A stretch of DNA of 10,424 nucleotides from Clostridia bacterium (GTDB lineage: Bacteria; Bacillota; Clostridia; Oscillospirales; QAKW01), in assembly GCA_017442025.1 (NCBI GenBank), contig JAFSBD010000098.1, positions 1-10,424 of the forward strand. Reading direction: 5' to 3'. How positions within the stretch are numbered: position 1 is the stretch's first letter; each line of letters opens with the position of its first letter. Position numbers and translations under genes: made by a program. Below the pieces are notes generated by a model, which was not told where the DNA came from, ran no database searches, and was given only the letters and a program-made list of their open reading frames with translations. Shown here in pieces: positions 6,290 to 10,424 of this stretch.

Positions 6290-6589
6290 ATGGAGATCCA
6301 GCTCCAATCCGACGGTCAGCTTTATCCCCCTCGCCACGCAGAGCGACCCAAACCACCTCCACCCAAACCACCCACACCCCAAGAACCGCCGCCTCCACCT
6401 GCACCGCCTCCCCCGCCGCCCGGCAAAGAGCCGATGCCCGCCATCCCTTGGGAAGATCTTTTGCTGGCGGGAGTCGCCTTTTTGATCCTGCGGAGCAGCG
6501 AAAAGCCGGATATCCCGCTTCTCTTGGCTTTGGCCTATATTTTATTTGATCAACAGTTTGACTTTCATTCTTTTTTTAAAGGGCAATAG
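6290..6589 (+). CDS. Proline-rich small protein with hydrophobic C-terminus, function unknown
   Basis: The 99-residue product has a short N-terminus, then a linker in which 24 of residues 13-53 are proline, including runs of four, five and six. Two short hydrophobic stretches follow, at 56-67 (LLLAGVAFLIL core) and 76-86, separated by a charged turn, and then an aromatic tail. This suggests a membrane-associated hairpin with a stiff arm, though the hydrophobic stretches are short for full membrane spans. The ATG follows the previous frame's stop by one base and has AAAGGAGG (6273-6280) 9 bases upstream. The stop TAG lies inside the stem of the terminator. Polyproline runs of this length normally need elongation factor P. 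I do not recognise a named family; similar DLLLL..LLL-type C-termini occur, from memory, in small Clostridia proteins. Confidence 0.8.
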   Translation: MEIQLQSDGQLYPPRHAERPKPPPPKPPTPQEPPPPPAPPPPPPGKEPMPAIPWEDLLLAGVAFLILRSSEKPDIPLLLALAYILFDQQFDFHSFFKGQ

Positions 6590-6614
6590 GAGATCCTCTC
6601 CTATTGCCTTTTTT
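6582..6614 (+). terminator. Intrinsic terminator of the small-gene cassette
   Basis: A 12-bp perfect stem (6582-6593 with 6597-6608) is followed by six Ts (6609-6614). The last gene's stop codon is within the 5' arm. Confidence 0.92.
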
Positions 6615-6632
6615 GTTGAAATGTGTTAAAAT
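6604..6632 (+). promoter_or_regulatory. Probable walJ promoter overlapping the terminator
   Basis: TTGCCT (6604-6609), in the 3' arm of the terminator stem, is followed after 17 bases by TAAAAT (6627-6632). A TG one base before the TAAAAT gives an extended -10. Transcription should start near 6639, giving a leader of about 23 bases with the walJ ribosome binding site. Confidence 0.55.
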
Positions 6633-6661
6633 CATTAAATAAACGAAAGGAGGCCGTGCTG

Positions 6662-7414
6662 ATGGCAACAATCTATCCCTTCTGCTCATCCAGTAAGGGC
6701 AACTGCACCCTTTTGGTATCGGGCGGGCGCGGCCTGCTGATCGATTGCGGCGTAACGCGGGCGCAGATCGCCCGTGCGCTGGAGCAGGTAGAACTGAATT
6801 TTTCGGATCTGGAAGGCCTTTTGCTGACCCACGAGCATTCCGACCATATCAAAGCCCTGCCCATGCTGGTTAAAAAGGACCGCCTGCCCATCTATGCCTC
6901 GGAAGGGACCCTTTGCTCGGCAGAGGTGGAGGGCACCGACCACCATAACCAGCCCTTTACCTTAGGGCCTTTCCATATCATTCCCATCCCCATCAGCCAT
7001 GATGTTGCCGATCCTTGCGGCTATCGCATCGAGGTAGAGGGCAAGGCGCTGGCCATCGTTACCGATACCGGGCGGATCACCCCCGCCATGCAGCAGCAGC
7101 TTTCGGGCTGCCAGCTCATTATGCTGGAGAGTAACTACGATCCTGCCATGCTGGAGCATGGCCCCTACCCTGCCTCCTTAAAGCGGCGGATCGAATCCCC
7201 CCGCGGCCATCTTTCCAATTGCGATTGCGCCGCCATGCTGGCGCTGATGGCATTGGAGGGAGAAATGCAAACGGCGGTCCTCGCCCATTTAAGCGATAAT
7301 AACAACACTCCCCTCACCGCCAAAATGGCGGTACTCAACGCCTTCTCTCAATATGGAGTCGAAAATGTTCGGCTGGAAGTGGGCGGCCCCTTCTGCCCGC
7401 CCTTGGAGATTTAG
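6662..7414 (+). CDS. walJ: WalJ/YycJ-type metallo-beta-lactamase fold hydrolase
   Basis: The 250-residue cytosolic MBL-fold protein carries the metal motif THEHSDH (56-62, His57, His59, Asp61, His62), then SHD (His113), TDTG (Asp135) and AHLS (His209). The LESNYDPAMLEHGPYP block (155-170) and RGHLSN (181-186) are diagnostic of the WalJ/YycJ branch. In Bacillus this protein belongs to the walRK cell-wall regulon locus; proposed roles include exonuclease-like activity and coordinating division with replication, not firmly settled. I choose the ATG at 6662, with AAAGGAGG (6646-6653) 8 bases upstream. An in-frame GTG at 6623 would add 13 residues, sits in the promoter and contains the ribosome binding site as coding. 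It is followed after 3 bases by rlmH, the same pairing seen in Firmicutes, but the walRK and htrA genes are missing here. Confidence 0.93.
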   Translation: MATIYPFCSSSKGNCTLLVSGGRGLLIDCGVTRAQIARALEQVELNFSDLEGLLLTHEHSDHIKALPMLVKKDRLPIYASEGTLCSAEVEGTDHHNQPFTLGPFHIIPIPISHDVADPCGYRIEVEGKALAIVTDTGRITPAMQQQLSGCQLIMLESNYDPAMLEHGPYPASLKRRIESPRGHLSNCDCAAMLALMALEGEMQTAVLAHLSDNNNTPLTAKMAVLNAFSQYGVENVRLEVGGPFCPPLEI

Positions 7415-7417
7415 AAT

Positions 7418-7897
7418 ATGAAGACGACCGTTTTTTGCACCGGATCTTTAAAAGAAAAATATTGGAAGGATGCCGAGGCGGAATACGCCAAGCGGATGGG
7501 GCGTTTCGGCGGCTGGAACGTGGTGGAGCTCCCCGAAGAACGCCTGCCCGACCGCCCCTCCCCAAAGGAGATCGAGCGCGCCCTGGAAAAAGAAGGCGAA
7601 GCCCTATTAAAGCGTTTGCCCGCCCAAGCCTATCCCATCGCCCTTTGCGTGGAGGGCAAGAGCTTCTCCAGCGAAGAATTGGCGGCGAAAATTGCCGAAA
7701 TTCCAACCTTAGGCAAGAGCGAGATCGCGCTGGTGATCGGCTCATCCCATGGGCTTGCCCCCAAGGTCAAGGCCGCCTGCGCCCTGCGCCTATCGGTCTC
7801 GGCCATGACCTTCCCCCATCAGCTGATGCGGGTGCTTTTAGCCGAGCAATTCTACCGCGCTCATAAAATTAATGCAAATGAAAATTACCATAAATAA
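7418..7897 (+). CDS. rlmH: 23S rRNA pseudouridine-1915 N3-methyltransferase (RlmH)
   Basis: The 159-residue SPOUT-class methyltransferase has the expected full length. The family methylates N3 of pseudouridine 1915 in helix 69 of 23S rRNA, on the assembled 70S ribosome, using S-adenosylmethionine. The knot region has ALVIGSSHGL (102-111) in place of the usual IGG(S/A)xGL, then LRLSVSAMTFPHQLMR (123-138) and the C-terminal EQFYRAHKIN...YHK, all family hallmarks. A GGAG site (7405-7408) lies 9 bases before the ATG, inside the end of walJ; only 3 bases separate the genes, so they are co-transcribed. The gene ends at a terminator shared with convergent putP. The Gly-to-Ser change in the SAM-binding loop is the only oddity. 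Confidence 0.95.
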   Translation: MKTTVFCTGSLKEKYWKDAEAEYAKRMGRFGGWNVVELPEERLPDRPSPKEIERALEKEGEALLKRLPAQAYPIALCVEGKSFSSEELAAKIAEIPTLGKSEIALVIGSSHGLAPKVKAACALRLSVSAMTFPHQLMRVLLAEQFYRAHKINANENYHK

Positions 7898-7927
7898 AGA
7901 GTCCAAGGAAAATCCTTGGACTCTTTT
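7896..7927. terminator. Terminator between convergent rlmH and putP
   Basis: A stem pairs 7896-7908 with 7914-7926 around a 5-base A-rich loop and is followed by a T-run at 7924-7927. On the minus strand the stem is followed by TTTATTT, a weaker tail, so it probably serves both genes, rlmH more efficiently. The stem begins within the rlmH stop codon. Confidence 0.85.
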
Positions 7928-7929
7928 CA

Positions 7930-9390
7930 TTATTCGATTTCTTTGCCGGAGGCTACCTTCTCAAAGATATCGGTAACTTCCTTTTCAGGCGCTTTGGTTG
8001 CCAATGTTACAACAATGGCTACGATCAGGCTGAGGATGAAGCCGGGGATGATCTCATAGATGCCAAGGTCCTTCAGGAAGACCAGCCAGAGAATATCCAC
8101 CACCGCGCCGGTCAGAATACCGGCTACCGCGCCCTGGAAATTAAACCGCTTCCAGAAAAGGGAGAGCATAATTGCAGGACCAAAGGCCGCACCGAATACG
8201 CCCCATGCGTTTTCAACCAGGCTCATGATGGTGCCGGAATTGGGGTTGGCCGCGATCAGAACCGCTACGATGGAGATCGCCAAGACAACGATCCGCCCTG
8301 CCCAAAGCATCTCCTTTTCCGAAGCCTTATTGCGGCGGATCAAGGGCTTATAAACATCAACAGAGAAGGCCGAAGCCGAAGCCAAAAGCTGGGAATCGGC
8401 GGTGCTCATAGCAGCGGCCAGAATGGCGGAGAGAAGCAGACCGCTCAGCAGGGCGGGGAACATTTTCCGCACCATGGTGATAAATACCACCGAACTATCG
8501 GAGATCTCGCCCAGCAGGAGATGGCCGATAATACCGGCAGCCACTGAGAAGATCAAAATCAAGGTCGTCCAGGTAATGCCGATCTTTGCGCTCTTTTTCA
8601 GATCCTTATCGGACCGCAAAGACATAAAGCGGATGATAATATGGGGCATACCGAAATAACCAAGTCCCCAGCCCAAGCCGGAAAGAACATCCTTCCAATT
8701 GGTAAAGAGGTTCCAATAATTATCGGGCAACTGACCCATGGTCATAGCACCCTCGCCGCTTTGGATGATACCCAAAGCAAAGATCGGCGCGATCAGCAGG
8801 GCGCCGAGCATCAGCAAGCCCTGGAAAAAGTCCGTCCAGCAAACAGCGGAGAAACCGCCCAGGAAGGTATAAAGAATGATGATCGCCGCCGCGATATACA
8901 TTGCCGTTTCGGCCGGGATATCCATAACGGTGTTGAAAAGAGTACCGCAAGCCTTGATGCTGGAGGCGGCATAGATGGTATAGGCCACCAGGAAGATCAC
9001 CGCGCAGATCACCTGCAGAGCGTTGCTCTTGGAAAGGAAACGGTTGGTTAAGTATTGAGGGATGGTGATGGAATCGTTGGCCGCAATGGAATAACGCCGC
9101 AAGCGGGGCGCTTCCACCAGCCAGCTCACCGCATAGCCGATCCCCAAACCGATGGCGATCCAGGCCTGGCCAATGCCCGCCGCATAAATGGATGCAGGCA
9201 AGCCCATCAAAACCCAGGCGCTCATATCCGAAGCACCGGCCGAAAGAGCGGATACCCAGGGGCCCATTTTTCTGCCACCCAGGAAATAGCCCTTATCGCC
9301 TTCCGATTTGGAACGGATGAAGAAGTAGACGCCGATCCCAACCATGAAAAGAAGGTATGCGGCAAAAACGATCATTTCTGCATTAAACAT
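7930..9390 (-). CDS. putP: Sodium/proline symporter (PutP, SSS family)
   Basis: The 486-residue product has the full length of the solute:sodium symporter family. It imports L-proline with Na+ through the cytoplasmic membrane and is predicted to have 13 membrane helices. SAGASDMSAWVLMGLP (50-65) contains Asp55, matching the position of the essential Asp55 in E. coli PutP. GYFGMPHIIIRFM (244-256) is the proline-symporter signature, and AAAMSTADSQLLASAS (325-340) carries the Ser-Thr pair (329-330) of the predicted Na2 site. The C-terminus is a charged cytoplasmic tail. ATG 9388-9390 has an AGGAG site 7 bases upstream (9398-9402). It stands alone with its own promoter and a convergent terminator, as often for osmotic or nutritional proline uptake. 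Other SSS substrates are less likely given the signature. Confidence 0.94.
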   Translation of the reverse strand: MFNAEMIVFAAYLLFMVGIGVYFFIRSKSEGDKGYFLGGRKMGPWVSALSAGASDMSAWVLMGLPASIYAAGIGQAWIAIGLGIGYAVSWLVEAPRLRRYSIAANDSITIPQYLTNRFLSKSNALQVICAVIFLVAYTIYAASSIKACGTLFNTVMDIPAETAMYIAAAIIILYTFLGGFSAVCWTDFFQGLLMLGALLIAPIFALGIIQSGEGAMTMGQLPDNYWNLFTNWKDVLSGLGWGLGYFGMPHIIIRFMSLRSDKDLKKSAKIGITWTTLILIFSVAAGIIGHLLLGEISDSSVVFITMVRKMFPALLSGLLLSAILAAAMSTADSQLLASASAFSVDVYKPLIRRNKASEKEMLWAGRIVVLAISIVAVLIAANPNSGTIMSLVENAWGVFGAAFGPAIMLSLFWKRFNFQGAVAGILTGAVVDILWLVFLKDLGIYEIIPGFILSLIVAIVVTLATKAPEKEVTDIFEKVASGKEIE

Positions 9391-9434
9391 CTTATTTCTC
9401 CTAACTTTTTTGCAATCTTACGTATATAAAAGTT

Positions 9435-9463
9435 ATTTTACTACAATTTGGAGAAAACCGCAA
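9435..9463 (-). promoter_or_regulatory. Probable putP promoter
   Basis: On the minus strand TTGCGG (9458-9463) and TAAAAT (9435-9440) are separated by exactly 17 bases, about 45 bases before the start codon. An ACAATT half-site (+ strand 9443-9448) lies in the spacer. Confidence 0.5.
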
Positions 9464-9584
9464 GTCTTTTTTATATTGCCCATAATTTTTCTCATTTTGC
9501 AAGTATGATCTATCCATTCTTCCCGATCTCCATCCCCAAAACAGCCTTGCTTTAAATAAAATTGCATCGCCCCAACAAGACTTA

Positions 9585-9601
9585 ACACAAATGATTTGTG
9601 T
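9585..9601. promoter_or_regulatory. Perfect 8-bp palindrome upstream of putP (candidate operator 1)
   Basis: ACACAAAT-G-ATTTGTGT is a perfect inverted repeat around one central base, centred at 9593, about 130 bases upstream of the putP -35. Such short-spaced symmetry fits a dimeric regulator site. It could also fold as a 7-bp hairpin. No regulator is identified. Confidence 0.35.
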
Positions 9602-9621
9602 AGCGGCGATGGCATACAGAG

Positions 9622-9636
9622 TACAATTAAATTGTA
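9622..9636. promoter_or_regulatory. Perfect 7-bp palindrome upstream of putP (candidate operator 2)
   Basis: TACAATT-A-AATTGTA is a perfect inverted repeat centred at 9629, 36 bases from the first palindrome. The 13-base cores (9587-9599 and 9623-9635) agree at 10 positions and share the form ACAAWT-N-AWTTGT. This likeness suggests two sites for one factor, though AT-rich sequence makes chance symmetry easier. Confidence 0.35.
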
Positions 9637-9663
9637 TTGTTGCAATCTTGTTTTTAAATAATG

Positions 9664-9694
9664 AAAAAGGACACTCCCGAGGGAGTGTCCTTTT
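9664..9694 (-). terminator. Terminator of the dockerin protein gene
   Basis: A 13-bp stem (9665-9677 with 9682-9694), nine pairs of it GC-rich, has a CGAG loop. On the minus strand it ends in five Ts, 33 bases after the stop codon at 9728-9730. It also carries four Ts on the plus strand, but no plus-strand gene precedes it. Confidence 0.87.
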
Positions 9695-9727
9695 ATATTT
9701 AAGGAATGTTGATTTGGTAATCAGTGA

Positions 9728-10424
9728 TTAACCAAGCTGGGGACCATCGTATGCGGGATCATTCAGCCAGAAGCGAACGATCAGAACAGCATCGTTGGCA
9801 TCCAGAACACCGTTGGCGTTAACGTCGCCGTTGGCAACATTAACATCGGTATCCAGATCAACGCTGCCGCGGAGAACGGCGATTGCGTCAACCAGATTGA
9901 TCACGCCATCTTCCTTAGCATCGCCAAGAACGATAGCAACCTTCTCGGTGAGAGTGATGGTAACATCCGCGTTGGGAACGGTGAGAACACCTTCAACGAT
10001 CGCGGACTCATAACCCTCGGTGATCGCGATGTCGTAGTCAGCATAAACAGCCAGATCCAGGGTATCACCAACGTTCAGGTACTTCACATCCTCGGCAACG
10101 CCGGTGATGATGATCTTCTGAACGCGATTGGTAGCAGTACCGAAGACAACGCCCTTATCGGCATCCAGCTTATAGTAGACAGAGCCATTTGCACTATTGG
10201 TAGCCTTCCAAGCAGCCTCAGCAGCGGAACCAACTGCAAACAAAGCATCTACCTGCTCAGCGGCCTCGATGGCAGAACCATCAGGCATGGTAGCGGAAAC
10301 TTCGGCAGCATTGAAGGTATGGGTCTTACCCCAGAAGTTATTCACAGAGTAGCTGTTGGTATTGATGAAGTTCTGAATACCATTGTGGTGAGATGCAATC
10401 GCACCGCCAACACCGGCACCGGAA
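9728..10424 (-). CDS. Secreted-type protein with C-terminal dockerin domain, 5' end beyond the window
   Basis: The frame stays open to the right edge, so 231 residues of the C-terminal part are visible. A GTG at 10343-10345 is an internal Val codon, not a start. The upstream part (Gly-rich, then ASHHNGIQNFINTN) and the middle, a beta-rich Thr/Val/Asp region, match no enzyme I recognise. The end is a dockerin: two EF-hand-like calcium loops, D-A-K-E-D-G-V-I-N-L-V-D (about 9925-9887) and D-V-N-A-N-G-V-L-D-A-N-D (about 9829-9791), each followed by a helix beginning DA and containing an Arg after a hydrophobic run. Dockerins bind cohesins on scaffoldins or surface proteins outside the cell. The first loop has Lys at the third ligand position, where Asn or Asp is usual. 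No cysteine is visible. A terminator follows. The start, signal peptide and any catalytic domain lie outside the window. Confidence 0.9.
   Translation of the reverse strand, partial: SGAGVGGAIASHHNGIQNFINTNSYSVNNFWGKTHTFNAAEVSATMPDGSAIEAAEQVDALFAVGSAAEAAWKATNSANGSVYYKLDADKGVVFGTATNRVQKIIITGVAEDVKYLNVGDTLDLAVYADYDIAITEGYESAIVEGVLTVPNADVTITLTEKVAIVLGDAKEDGVINLVDAIAVLRGSVDLDTDVNVANGDVNANGVLDANDAVLIVRFWLNDPAYDGPQLG

Larger units (their letters stand above)
9551..9661. repeat. Structured intergenic segment with nested inverted repeats
   Basis: The gap 9391-9727 holds no convincing gene. Its centre contains nested complementarity: ATTGCA (9561-9566) with TGCAAT (9641-9646), CATCGCC (9565-9571) with GGCGATG (9605-9611), and AACAAGA (9574-9580) with TCTTGTT (9646-9652), besides the two small palindromes. 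The 9-base word TTTAAATAA occurs directly repeated at both ends (9551-9559, 9653-9661). It could be a small RNA fold, a degraded miniature element, or an operator region. The pairings are partly mutually exclusive. The rest of the gap holds the putP promoter and a terminator. Confidence 0.3.

Noticed and set aside
6165..6485. 106-codon plus-strand frame overlapping the Gly-rich and proline-rich genes
   Set aside because: His/Pro/Arg-rich shadow of the C-rich proline tract, without a ribosome binding site, crossing a well-supported gene boundary.
6623..6661. Longer walJ from the GTG at 6623
   Set aside because: It would place the promoter's -10 and the AAAGGAGG site inside the coding region; the ATG at 6662 is correctly spaced from that site.
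9433..9645. 70-codon minus-strand frame upstream of putP
   Set aside because: It needs a TTG start with no ribosome binding site, runs through the predicted putP promoter and has no recognisable feature.
1..10424. Mobile element, phage, CRISPR, toxin-antitoxin or defence genes
   Set aside because: No transposase, integrase, spaced direct repeats, nuclease/antitoxin pair or defence-family motif was recognised in any frame.

Overview
The window looks like chromosomal DNA of a Gram-positive, Clostridia-type bacterium, most likely of the Oscillospirales/Ruminococcaceae kind. This is inferred from family content only: type II pantothenate kinase, Mini-RNase III, the WalJ-RlmH pair, a lipoprotein solute-binding protein with an acidic linker, a dockerin-bearing surface protein, strong AGGAG-type ribosome binding sites and classical GC-rich hairpin terminators. 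GC is moderate in genes and low between them. No tRNA, rRNA, CRISPR array, phage gene, transposase or defence system was found. Most of the window is ordinary housekeeping and transport.

Layout. 1-657 (+) is the 3' half of a uracil permease, ended by a strong terminator. 767-1579 (+) is coaW, with its own near-consensus promoter, converging on an orphan solute-binding lipoprotein (1630-3345, -) across a shared bidirectional terminator. 3511-5631 (-) is a tightly overlapping three-gene operon, transcribed in the order YfcE-type phosphodiesterase, mrnC (Mini-III), rsmF-like rRNA m5C methyltransferase, joined by 8-bp and 4-bp overlaps. Diverging from it, 5726-6589 (+) holds three small uncharacterised genes: a charged helical protein, a Gly-rich protein whose reading frame has no ordinary start codon, and a proline-rich protein with a hydrophobic C-terminus. 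They end in a terminator. 6662-7897 (+) is walJ-rlmH, converging on putP (7930-9390, -). 9391-9727 is intergenic and unusually rich in palindromes. 9728-10424 (-) is the C-terminal part of a secreted-type protein ending in a dockerin domain and running off the right edge.

How the genes work together. Two blocks concern RNA and ribosome maturation: mrnC (23S rRNA ends), rsmF (rRNA m5C) and rlmH (23S pseudouridine methylation). Three genes concern uptake: uracil, an unknown (possibly sugar) ligand, and proline with sodium. CoaW starts CoA synthesis. The least explained parts are the small-gene cassette at 5726-6589, especially the startless middle frame, and the structured region upstream of putP.
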